DNA of 64,000 nt from Haliclystus octoradiatus (taxonomy: Eukaryota > Cnidaria > Staurozoa > Stauromedusae > Haliclystidae), in the NCBI GenBank assembly GCA_916610825.1, contig OU744449.1, positions 19,003,344 through 19,067,343 of the forward strand, read 5' to 3'. Shown piece after piece: positions 11,670 through 21,753 of this stretch. Position 1 is the first letter of the stretch. Every line of letters begins with the position of its first letter. A program made the position numbers and the translations under genes. The notes under the pieces were generated by a model. That model was not told the DNA's origin. It did not search any database and saw only the letters and a list, made by a program, of their open reading frames with translations.

Positions 11670-13150
11670 ATAAATTACTCTCCAAAGTAACGTGGGCTTT
11701 TGTGCTGTCGTGTGGGGTAACTCTTCTTCTCATTAAATGTTGGATGAGTCTTCTTTAGCTCCTGGAGGTGCCCTTCTGTTTCTTACTAGGTAATGCCAGA
11801 TAGAAGTTTGAAAAGATAGCCCGATATGGCAAAGAGGCTGTAGTGATACCAACTCTATCCGAGAGTTCACTGCTAGTATGCTGAATCCTATAATCATTGT
11901 AATGGTCGATGGTGGATAATCTTGTTTTTGCAGCAAGTTCACCAGCATCTGTAGCGGTATAATCAAACCATTTTTTGTTTAATCAGGTGATGAGTAACAT
12001 AGTCGTCAAATCTTTTACACAAAAAGTGCCTTTTCAACTTGTGTACAACGCGACTGGAAATGATTTAGAATCAATCAGTAGCTAACTTAGAGCAAATTCC
12101 GGGAAAAAGTTTTTGAAAAAGAGCACACCGGAACTAGTCCCAGGCCTATTGGTCAAGATTAAGTAGGTCACTCTAGAAACACAAACATGTAAATCCTATG
12201 TCAACCGGTTTTCAAAATTCTTTTGCACTGGTACCTTGGTAAATTTACTAAAAATCTACCGCGAGCTTTTTAAAGAAAATTAAAAAGTTATTCATCTTTG
12301 AAACTGAACGTGACTATAACGTTTTTGTTCGACTAACATTTGTTGTAATAACTTTTTTAATTTTCATTCTATTTAAAAAGCTCGCGTTAGATTTGTAGTA
12401 AATTTACCAAGGTAGCAGTTCAAAAAGAATTTTGAAAATCGGTTGAAATAGAATTTACACGTTTGTGTTTCTAGAGTGACCTACTAAATCTTGACAAAAG
12501 GGCCTGGGAATAGTCCAGGTATGCACTTTTCATAATTTGTTTGGGATTGGCTCTAAGTTAGTTACTGACTGATTCTAGGTCATTCTCAATTCCGTAATAT
12601 ACAAGTTGAAAAAGTCACTTTTGGGTAAAAGTTTTGACGACTATGCTGTGATGAGTAAGAGGACGCGCTCGCAAATTATTCGTTGGGATGGTGACAAGCT
12701 TTGGGGTGCTGCAAAATTGTATAATAGCTTCATTAAGCTTGGTTTGTTAAGATTTTTTCTGTAATTAGTTTCTCAATGATTATGTTCATGGCTTTGACGC
12801 AATCTTTCACATGGTCATTACTTTGAGGGTAGAAGAGGGGTGATGGCTTATGTTTGATCCCCCAATGTTTTCAAAAATGATCAATATCGTCTGATTTAAA
12901 TCGGACGGTAATCTATCAACAGTGTAATGCGGTCAATCATCAGTGTAAAGTTTTGTATGAGCCCTGTATTCTCTGAAGAAATTTTTCATTCAATATGTGA
13001 CCACTTTAGTAGTAGGATCAGCAGTGTAATCATGTACACATGACCATCCAGAGTAGCAATCGACATAGGCCAGGAACTTTTTTTGCCGACAGAAAATAAT
13101 TCAGCTGAATATTGCTCAAATAGTTTGGCACAGTGCTTCTCAGAGAAAAT
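11670..13150 (-). pseudogene. Gypsy integrase relic, split by a MITE
   Basis: Minus-strand integrase pieces lie on both sides of the MITE at 11996-12647. To its right, around 13120-12960, is EQYSAELFSVGKK, then AYVDCYSGWSCVHDYTADPTTK (first catalytic Asp) and LYTDD (second). At 12880-12680 is ENIGGSNISHHPSS and a degraded FCSTPK region. To its left, around 11970-11740, is the post-core segment (IDHYNDYRIQHTSSELSDRVGI). Stops and frameshifts are frequent. No LTRs were found. The 13160-13360 stretch may hold more of the same gene upstream. Confidence 0.65.
11996..12647. mobile_element. Foldback MITE, Mutator-like (long terminal inverted repeats)
   Basis: The element is nearly all inverted repeat: the left arm (about 11996-12290) is the reverse complement of the right arm (about 12350-12647), with a spacer of roughly 55 bp containing CTGAACGTGACTATAACG. 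Termini are A(A/G)CATAGTCGTCAAA. A 9-bp direct repeat GTGATGAGT flanks it at 11987-11995 and 12648-12656. Long inverted repeats with a 9-bp target duplication are the hallmark of Mutator-like elements. There is no coding capacity. It sits inside the Gypsy integrase relic. Confidence 0.75.
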
Positions 13151-13938
13151 TATTTTGTTCTATTGAGACACGCTTGTAATGGAATTTGCAGGCATCGTAG
13201 TACGGAGTGGATATGTTGCTGACACTATATTAAATTTTTTTCGTGTTGAACAGAACAATATTGAGACAGTGATGTCAGGACTGAGATAAAATATTCTGGA
13301 TATGCTCTGTCCTTCAAACTCGACCGGTGCTTTGGTTGTACAAAAACACTTTATCTGCATTGGTATTGGATATTGAATCTCATTGCCTTGATTGAAAAAT
13401 TAGTGCCATTATTTTCCGTAAATTGATAACAGCGTCATCGATAGTCATCCTTTGAAACTGATTGTTATGTTTTTGAGGAACACCTGCAAAATATTTTCAA
13501 ATGCAACAGATAGTAGTTAATCTGTTCTCATAGTAACCAATTTTGTTTAATTATGTAGATAATTAGACACGTTTTTTTGTGATAGCCTAGAAAACTGAAC
13601 ATCATCGCGAGTTATTATTGAAAGATACATTTTGTGGAAGGCATTCATATAGGCATATACATAATTTATTTTTACGGATATCAGGGAAAGATTTCCAGAA
13701 AGAATTGGTATCTTGTACTACCGATCCCAAGATACTATCTTGAACTACCTTGAAGCGAGCCTTTATCGAATGAAATAGATCGTTGAAAATGGACTAGCAT
13801 TTTACAAAGCTGCTTGGCGCTGATAAAGAGACCGATAAAGTACTATCAAAGTAGAAATTATAATTTGTCTAACAACGAACAACAAGTTGTATTTGGTTTG
13901 CTATCCTTAGCGATGTTATGAATTTCATATAAAAGAAT

Positions 13939-14898
13939 ATGGCAGAGGATTTATTATTTCGTAATTGCTGCAACACCATACAATCGTTAGCATTTGATGA
14001 TTTACAAGAAAGAATAAAATGGACTTTCGGGATTGTATCAGCTATATTAGCGATCCCAATTGTTACACTCAATGGTTTAATATTAGTGACCATTGTGAAA
14101 TCTTTTCGACTACATTCAGTTTCCAATATTTTAGTCGCTTCATTAACTGTAACAGATATTTGTACTGGCTTAATCCTACTGCCAAGCTATGCTTTTTTAT
14201 ATCTAACTATGAATCCATCAAATCAATGCTTCATGATCAATGCTACTACTATTATTGCCTTCGCGGCGTTCCTAGCAACATTTTCAGCCATGCTTTTAGT
14301 AGCCACTGACAGATATGTTGCGGTATTCCATCCCTCTTTTTACTATACTGTATCATCAATGAAACCAAGTATAATAAAAATATTGGTTAGTGCATATATG
14401 ATATGCCTGTTTATTGCTGCTGGAAGTCTATTTACATCTGGAAATATACTTTTCAAAATAACAGCTGGTTTGTTAATAATTATAACGCTGTCATGGAGTC
14501 TCTATGTTCACATACATAGTTCGGTTGTCTCGAAGAAAACTCATGAGACGGTTAAACAAACATCCATCACACTTTCTAATGAGAGTAATATCGAAAACTT
14601 AAAGCGTCATGAGAGAAATCGCCATATTAATTGTATTGCCGTATTAATACTAATAACATTATGTTGCTGCTATTTTCCTTACTTGATTGCTACTGCCTTG
14701 TTGAATCTATCAAACAATGCAAACTTCATGAACTATTTTTATCCTGCTGTACTGCTCATATTAATGACTAATTCGTTATTTAATCCACTTATTTATTGTT
14801 GGAAAATGAAAGAGCTCAGACGTCATATCGCTAGATCAATAGGATATCACAATTCAGTAGTTGGTACATGGAAACCAGATCTTACATACAAGATTTAA
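13939..14898 (+). CDS. GPCR1, orphan class A G-protein-coupled receptor
   Basis: An intronless 319-residue seven-transmembrane receptor at the plasma membrane; the ligand cannot be told from sequence. Helices: TM1 ~29-53 (LNG, N45), TM2 ~64-90 (TD, D73), TM3 ~104-127 (DRY 124-126), TM4 ~147-166, TM5 ~173-196, TM6 ~236-257, TM7 ~266-287 (NPLIY 282-286, then CWK). Extracellular loop 2 is only about ten residues and has no Cys. Cys are present at 10/11 in the N-terminus and at 97, 28 residues before R125. TM5 lacks the usual Pro, and TM6 has CYFP in place of CWxP. The start is the first ATG after an acceptor-like CTATCCTTAG at 13901-13910, suggesting a 5'-UTR intron. AATAAA follows the stop by 18 bp. 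It ends in TYKI, a possible class II PDZ ligand. Confidence 0.94.
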   Translation: MAEDLLFRNCCNTIQSLAFDDLQERIKWTFGIVSAILAIPIVTLNGLILVTIVKSFRLHSVSNILVASLTVTDICTGLILLPSYAFLYLTMNPSNQCFMINATTIIAFAAFLATFSAMLLVATDRYVAVFHPSFYYTVSSMKPSIIKILVSAYMICLFIAAGSLFTSGNILFKITAGLLIIITLSWSLYVHIHSSVVSKKTHETVKQTSITLSNESNIENLKRHERNRHINCIAVLILITLCCCYFPYLIATALLNLSNNANFMNYFYPAVLLILMTNSLFNPLIYCWKMKELRRHIARSIGYHNSVVGTWKPDLTYKI

Positions 14899-14914
14899 CA
14901 ATCGCATTCTATGG

Positions 14915-15284
14915 TAATAAAGTCTTTGATTATTTAGATCTATACCTTTGTAATATATTCGATTCTAAGTACACAAACAATTGTTCTGTTTTTCAGGGTA
15001 GCACATGTGATGAAATGTGATATATATTTATAGTTGTATTTTCGATGACGTACTTCATGGTATGATAATAGCTGATAAGCAGATAATAAGAATATAAGAT
15101 GAGCCTTCTTGTAGCTAATTTCATCGTATTTAAAACGGGATATGTGTAATTTTAAAAACATTGTAATGGATATCTTAATTTGAAAATATATGTTTGGAAG
15201 TTAATGCCTTAATTATTCTACTCCAGTTCAATGCTTTATTTCATAGTACATATGATAATTATATGTCAAAATATTTTGCTCCAC
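14915..15284. repeat. Direct repeat A (first copy)
   Basis: 370 bp directly downstream of GPCR1. It recurs at 15675-16042 with one 2-bp length difference and two or three substitutions, so the duplication is recent. No coding potential. Confidence 0.92.
14916..14921 (+). promoter_or_regulatory. Poly(A) signal of GPCR1
   Basis: AATAAA 18 bp after the GPCR1 stop codon, which implies a very short 3' UTR. It lies at the left edge of the duplicated segment, so a second copy occurs at 15676-15681. Confidence 0.6.
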
Positions 15285-15674
15285 TCTTTGCTGAACGTGA
15301 CTATAACGTTTTTGTTCGACTAACATTTGTTGTAATAACTTTTTTAATTTTCATTCTATTTAAAAAGCTCGCGTTAGATTTGTAGTAAATTTACCAAGGT
15401 AGCAGTGCAAAAAGAATTTTGAAAATCGGTTGAAATAGAATTTACACGTTTGTGTTTCTAGAGTGACCTACTAAATCTTGACAAAAGGGCCTGGGACTAG
15501 TCCAGGTATGCACTTTTCATAATTTGTTTGGGATTGGCTCTAAGTTAGTTACTGACTGATTCTAGGTCATTCTCAATTCCGTAATATACAAGTTGAAAAA
15601 GTCACTTTTGGGTAAAAGTTTTGACGACTATGCTGTGATGAGTAAGAGGACGCGCTCGCAAATTATTCGTTAAC
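15285..15674. repeat. Filler B between the A copies, copied from 12.3-12.7 kb
   Basis: 15291-15671 matches 12304-12684 in the same orientation over 381 bp with two substitutions and no indels. The match starts in the spacer of the foldback MITE, covers its right arm and the 9-bp flanking repeat, and runs 28 bp further into the Gypsy relic. The filler therefore came from that locus rather than by transposition. A few unmatched bases lie at each edge. Confidence 0.92.
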
Positions 15675-16042
15675 TAATAAAGTCTTTGATTATTTAGATC
15701 TATACCTTTGTAATATATTCGATTCTAAGTACACAAACAATTGTTCTGTTTTTCAGGGTAGCACATGTGATGAAATGTGATATATCTATAGTTGTATTTT
15801 CGATGACGTACTTCATGGTATGATAATAGCTGATAAGCAGATAATAAGAATATAAGATGAGCCTTCTTGTAGCTAATTTCATCGTATTTAAAACGGGATA
15901 TGTGTAATTTTAAAAACATTGTAATGGATATCTTAATTTGAAAATATATGTTTGGAAGTTAATGCCTTAATTATTCTACTCCAGTTCAATGCTTTATTTC
16001 ATAGTACATATGATAATTTTATGTCAAAATATTTTGCTCCAC
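15675..16042. repeat. Direct repeat A' (second copy)
   Basis: 368 bp, about 99% identical to 14915-15284, in the same orientation, ending at the same CTCCAC. Confidence 0.92.
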
Positions 16043-16717
16043 GATGGTATATGCGATAAAATAAACACACAGTAATTGGCGCCACAATTTCGATTTAATC
16101 TATTATCATCTTCAGGCGAGAAAAAAAGAGAGAGATAAAAAGTTACAAGAGCATTTATAGAAAAATCTAATTTATTTGTCTATTGAATTTATCGGAACGG
16201 TATTATACAGTGTTTAACAATGGCACACAATAATTACGGGAGAGATATTTTAACACAAGAACTTTACGGATATTAATTATACAAACACAATGAAATAGCA
16301 ATCACAATCAAATATCAATTATCAGCGGCTAATTTGCTAATTGTATTGTTCTTATATATTCTCTGTATTTCATCTGGTCGTTAGGGTTTATTATATTGCC
16401 GACATGAGTGGTCGACATGACAGCATCTTGCATGTCACAAAAGATAACAACAGTTATATATGTAGCGTAACTATGATTTTGTTAGGGTATATTGACAGTG
16501 AAGAAATCGATGAGGTATTACGTCCAGTTTGTAAATATACCATCGCATTCTAACTCCAAATAAGAACAACAAATTAATCTTGGTACAACATCCAATAAAT
16601 AAGTAAAATACAAACAAGAGTAACATTTCTATCTCCAAATGTAATTGACAATTATTTTTCACATCTCCTAAGTCACTTTGAAAAGTGTAGCTGGCTATTG
16701 TGGTTAATAAATGTTAA
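16043..16717. other. Non-coding spacer with short inverted ends
   Basis: No gene seen. The sequence CGATGGTATAT at the left edge recurs inverted at about 16536-16546, bounding roughly 505 bp, but I found no target-site duplication. It could be a short non-autonomous element or coincidence. Confidence 0.3.
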
Positions 16718-16915
16718 AGGAGCAAAAATGACCGGCAGGCGCTACGCACTTATGATCACGTGCATGTTTATTGTTTATAACACAATGTTCATTGTTGACA
16801 TGAATTTATTACAGATTAGGCTTGCGTATAACAATAGTTTCAAAGCGAGACGGTTGAATTACTCTAAGCATAAATTCAATTGATCTCGCAGCGGTCGCCG
16901 GTCAATTTTGCCCCT
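16718..16915. mobile_element. 198-bp MITE with TTAA target sites
   Basis: Terminal inverted repeats of about 19 bp (AGG(A/G)GCAAAA(A/T)TGACCGGC) face each other, flanked by TTAA at 16714-16717 and 16916-16919. TTAA duplications are typical of piggyBac and Kolobok families; I cannot choose between them without a transposase. A 61-codon open frame across it is fortuitous. Confidence 0.75.
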
Positions 16916-17087
16916 TTAATATGTCCTATTCTTTTTACACTGTGAGTGTCTCTTCTCGCTGAAAGCAACGATTTTAAAAACTCTTTACTGATATCAACCG
17001 TGACACTGCAGATCAATTTCAACAAATTTCATGGCAGATAGTCTATGCTGCAAGTCGATTGTCAATGCGCAACCATTCTGGACCATT

Positions 17088-17230
17088 CCATCATCATCCT
17101 CAGATGGTACTCCTTTGATGTTTTAGATAAATTCAGGGCTGAGTTTACCTTCAAGGGATTTGAGCCACAGTCGATCATACATGATCCAATCTGAACCTCG
17201 GTTGCTCTGCCATCTGAGCTAATCCTCTCT
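17088..17230 (-). repeat. tRNA-derived SINE head (candidate)
   Basis: On the minus strand a near-perfect RNA polymerase III A box (TAGCTCAGATGG, 17221-17210) is followed about 55 bp later by a B-box-like GGCTCAAATCC (17166-17156). The D-arm pairs well (GCTC/GAGC), but the acceptor stem does not, so this is not a functional tRNA. A GATGATGATGG tail follows. This is the layout of a tRNA-derived SINE; a tRNA pseudogene is the alternative. Confidence 0.5.
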
Positions 17231-17691
17231 TTTTTTTTGGACCCTAACCTTAACCTTGGGACAAGTGAACACTTGATCGAGTGATTTATTGTCTGTGCAG
17301 GTGCAGTAGAATCCATATTGGCTGTGACTGCCTGTCAAACAGTTACTTCGTTTTGCAATTTAACAATCTTCTCGATAGGACCGGAAGCCTTTGCATGGGA
17401 TTTTTCAACACGGAGTCTTGCAGATTTTTTATCTATGTCAAATTATTTCAGTGAGTGGATATTTGAGCCGTGAATTTGACAAGCTTCTCTGGAAAAAAAT
17501 GAGCAAGCTGTGAATTGAAAAAATATGATGTGAACAGGGCCGTCCCGAAAAATTTCCTTTGGGGGCTGGGTGTTTGAGCGAAAATAATACATATTATTTG
17601 CTATTATACACCTCAATTTATTCATGTTTTCTTTGTATTTATTGCCAAAATCGTGCATGTTAATATTTTAGTTTAGATTTATATAATGTAG

Positions 17692-17720
17692 CTGTCAACG
17701 CAGCTTGTTGGCGTTGACAG
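17692..17720. other. Perfect 10-bp stem hairpin
   Basis: CTGTCAACGC and GCGTTGACAG pair perfectly around a 9-base loop. Not attached to any gene I can see. It may be the end of a small element or a protein-binding palindrome. Confidence 0.4.
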
Positions 17721-18177
17721 TTCGTGCCATTACATTTTTCACCCTATTTTAGAAAGTAGAAAATGTGAGAATTAGTTAAGTTGTAAAACGTAAGTCACCG
17801 AGTGAAGCGCATGCTAGGTGTGTCGTTGACCCATCGTATATGTTATCTTTAAACGTTAATAGTTGAAAATTAAATATATATTCGTTGAAAATACATACAT
17901 GAAAATATAAATTACAGTCCTTATTAATTAAAGTGCAAACAGGGGGTGTCAAGCAATAAATTTTCAGACTTCATCTGAATCCCATCCAGATATGTAGCCG
18001 TAAATAGGAAGCATCCGGAGCTGCATCCGCCACTAATTCAACCATTTCAGAGGACTAGTGAGAGAATGAGCGCGCAAAGGGTTGTGGGATGCATGTGACG
18101 AGTTGAGTTCCCAAACATTACTTCGTATTTCTTGTTGTTTCATCGCAAAAGTTATTAAACTTAATAAATCTTTCAAC

Positions 18178-18222
18178 ATGCCTTTATACTGTTTTGTACC
18201 CAATTGTCCAAACAAAGGAAAG
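18178..18222 (+). pseudogene. THAP-like first exon fragment
   Basis: From an ATG, 15 codons read MPLYCFVPNCPNKGK. This matches the start of THAP zinc fingers (Met-Pro, then Cys-x4-Cys), DNA-binding domains found in host regulators and in P-element, Kolobok and other transposases. A donor-like GGAAA/GTAAAT lies at the end, where many THAP genes have an intron. I did not find the later Cys and His of the finger downstream; the LINE at 18.6 kb follows. It is either a real first exon with distant partners or a relic. The match is short, so certainty is limited. Confidence 0.38.
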
Positions 18223-18599
18223 TAAATAGAGAATGACGTTGTCAAGAGAAGCCTTGTAAAAGGTGGACTTGACTACTGATAACGAAGTGTTGTCTTTTTT
18301 TTGAACTCCATATCACTAAGTTTCATAGGCTTTACACTTCCTGTTCGGGGCTGGAGCCATTGCATATAGCCCTTGAAGTACAAGAGTTGTCTGAAGGTAG
18401 CTCTTTGATGTTGCAGCGTTGAATATGTTCTAGTAGGTAAACAAGACCAAGAATATGGACACATTGGCCATACACTGACAATTTCCTTTGGCAGATTCAA
18501 CAGGACTCGTAGATAGGGAAAACGTCATTGCCACTTTGAACTTTTCATGTTTTGCGATCGATCTCCAGCAGCTGCCAATAAACAAGGAAACAGAAACAT

Positions 18600-20480
18600 A
18601 AATGCAACGCAACAACTAAGGAAGAGTTAAACGAAATTAATCAATTTTTCAGCAATGTAGGAAAGAACGTCTAAAGAACATCATATTGTACCCCAACTAC
18701 TGTATGATAACGCAACTTCCGGGGCAACTTCATCAATCATTTGAGCTATCACCTTATGTGACAGAAATTGACATCCTCAAAGCTGTTGGTAAGCTACCAA
18801 ATTGGATATCGCCAGGTAATGATGGACTTAATGGATATATTATCAATCCGCGCTTCCTGCTATTGTCACTTATCTCAGAGATCTAGTCAAGCTTTCAATA
18901 AAAACATCTTTATTCCCAACAAACTTCAAATTCAAGATAATTGTCTCTCCTTTTCCTGCAACACCAGCTGCCTCTACGCCTGATCGACATCGACCACTTG
19001 CCCTTCTATCATTGCTATCCAAAATTTTAGAACGAATTGTATATTTCCAACTATATCCATACATTTCAAAACTGCTAAATAAATACAATCATGGGTTCCA
19101 GCTCGGACGTTCAACTATCACTGCTTTATTGAACATTACTGGACATATTTATAAGACCATGGACCAACATGAACATTCACTCACTATTACTACTAATGCA
19201 TCTATCCAAAGCATTTGACGGTTTACAACATAGCATACTGCTACACAAACCCAAACTTTTTCGGATGAGTGACGGTACACTATCATGGATGTCATCATAC
19301 TTGACTGATCGAGAGCAAGCTGTGAAAGTTGTAAATTTGACATCAGATGCAGTAAAGTTAACGTGTGGGGTACCCCTAGGTTCCATACTTGGACCTTTGC
19401 TATTGCTAGTATATATGAACGATCTCCCAGATGCTATCTCAAACGGATTCACTGGACAATTTGCTGATGACACACAATGCTTTAAACCCAAACTACCTGG
19501 CTCTGTTTCATCAATGCAACACAAAATCAATGAAGACCTTAAATCACTAACATCTTGGCTCAATTCAAACTCACTCTTATTAAATGCAAAAATGACAAAC
19601 ATATTAGCCATTCAAAAGTATTTTAAATAAACAACGAAAAATTAACGTACGTAACAGCATCACGAAACCATGGTGTAATATTCGACGGTGAAATGACTTC
19701 AAAGATCATATGAAACAGATCATAAGAACAGCCTCCTATAGATCACGTGCAATTGCAAAGCAGAAAAGTATATTCCACCTGAAGTATTCATTATAGAGTT
19801 ATTGAATCTAAAATTATTGAACCATTGTCCATTTCAAGCCTCTATGCACTTGAAGCATGGTCGTCATGTAACAAAATTCAATTGTATAAAGTACAGGAAA
19901 GTATTCAAAACTGGGCAGCCAAAGTGATCGATGGTTGAAAAAAATACGATTCAATGCACAACTTATTAAATGAACTAAACTGGCTCAAAATTGAAGACAC
20001 TTTTGAACTTAGAACTGCCATAACATCTCATCGTTCAGCTCTAGGAGAAAATGGCCCAAACTTAGAACGATTATTTAAAGATCACAGTGTCCATATAACA
20101 CAAGGAAACAGTTATACATTCTCCCACGTGTCAATTCAGACCGTGGAAAGCGGTATTTTTCTCTTCGTGGTGCAAAACTTATGACCATGAATATATCGAT
20201 TTACATATATAGTGATAGAAACAGTAAATATAAACAGAAAATTAAATCGGCTTTAATAAAAAATCGACAAAATGAACCAAAGCAGTTGATAAAAACCAGG
20301 CTTCTAGGAACAACAGCAAAATAACGAACATCTGTTAGTTAAAGTATAAAATAAAAACATAGATTCATTCTTGTATTAGGAAGATTTGCCGACTGACAAA
20401 GTCGTCAGGTGTGGGTGTCACGCTCCAATACCCCCATACTACGTACGGCACTGAATGAGAATAAAGATGATGATAATCAG
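18600..20480 (+). pseudogene. LINE-B (Jockey/CR1-type) reverse transcriptase relic
   Basis: Plus-strand non-LTR RT with several frame breaks. It begins near 18610 (TKEELNEINQFFSNVGKNV), then reads PISPGNDGLNG near 18800, RPLALLSLLSKILERIVYFQL near 19000, LSKAFDGLQHSILLHK near 19210, CGVPLGSILGPLLLLVYMNDL near 19370, and the catalytic FADDTQ near 19462. The frame from 19169 to 19630 is open for 153 codons. C-terminal remnants run to about 20190. The 3' end carries a short AATAAAGATGATGATAATCA tail, of the simple-repeat type usual for these LINEs. Confidence 0.85.
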
Positions 20481-21753
20481 GGTTTCAAATACAACACATA
20501 TATCTAAACATCATTCCTGCGAAATTTCATCAAAATCGTTGCTACAAATTCAATATCGCAGTTCGAAACGCAGAAATATAAAACGAATTGCAAACGGTCA
20601 GTAATAAATACAATAGCTTTCTGCTGTAGCAATTCATATATCCCAAACATCCAGAAACCAACCAGTAGCCACAGATGATGTCTATTTTGTTTTGATCGAA
20701 GTTCAATAATATCAAGCGTAATTGAAATACAAAATACAAGCCGTTGGTTTATGATTTGACGTTGTCAGACACAAAATGGAGTTTCGTTATAAATCTTATT
20801 TGCAAGAAATCCCACATTCCTAGGTTTTCAAATGTGTTCAAATATACACAATTACCTTCATTATGCTTTTTCAACTAAATTCTCTATTCCATATTGCACT
20901 AGCAAATCTTCCAAATTACGAAACTGCTTTTGTAGTTTATCGCCATCGGAATTCTCGTGATTATTTCATATTTTTTCGCTGTGAAAACACAAAACCGGTT
21001 TGGGGGTCTCACAACAGATGCTTGAAAGTGAGTTTTTGACAGAAAACATTTCATTTTCGTAATTTCGTTATTTAGTCTGATAGATATTTATTTTTATAGT
21101 TTATCGCTTTTCTAGAGATCGAGCAGATGCCAGTGACTTGTCGCTTTCTAGAGGTTGGCTCGTGGGTTGTCTGTTTCAATCAATTTCTCAACATCAACGA
21201 ATGAAAGATGGAAAATCGTTGTGCACTTTGTTTGTTACTTTAGGTAGAATTTCCTTGCTACGAGCGAGTGGTGACTAACAACAACAACTCACTGTTATAA
21301 GGGGATTTGTTTTTACTTGATATCATAACCAGAAAGCAACGAATCACAAATACTGCTACAAATTGGTAATGCTCTAATAATTGATATATTATCGAGGTAT
21401 AATACCTAGGTATAAGTCTATTAGCTATACAAAAAGGAAATGCAATAATTGAAATGGGAACTTTTAAAAACGAACAAAATCTAAATATTGTACATAGCTT
21501 TTAAACAATTTGACATAGTAATGGTATTTATAAGTAAAGTTGAGTTAAATAATAGGAATTTTTTTCTTAAGTATATTTGATCTTCATTATGCATAGCAGG
21601 ATATTTTACAAATAAAAGTTTTGAATTGAAAAAATTAAAAGTCTAGATCAATGTCCACTCATTTACTACAGATGTCACAGACTTTGAAAAAGATTTAATG
21701 ATAGTAGATAATACAGATTGATTTAGACAGATAGATAATAATTAAATTGTTTT
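20481..21753. other. Non-coding region downstream of GPCR2
   Basis: No coding potential or element recognised. A TTTAAT at 21694-21699 (minus strand ATTAAA) is a possible weak poly(A) signal for GPCR2. Confidence 0.4.

Noticed and set aside
16698..16883. 61-codon ORF as a small gene
   Set aside because: It lies across the TTAA-flanked MITE and includes its terminal inverted repeat.
17156..17221. Functional tRNA gene
   Set aside because: A and B boxes are good, but the acceptor stem does not pair and the anticodon arm is irregular.
17535..18036. A second hAT element with ends CAGGGCCGTCC and AGTGGCGGATG
   Set aside because: The two ends are not inverted copies of each other and no 8-bp duplication was found.
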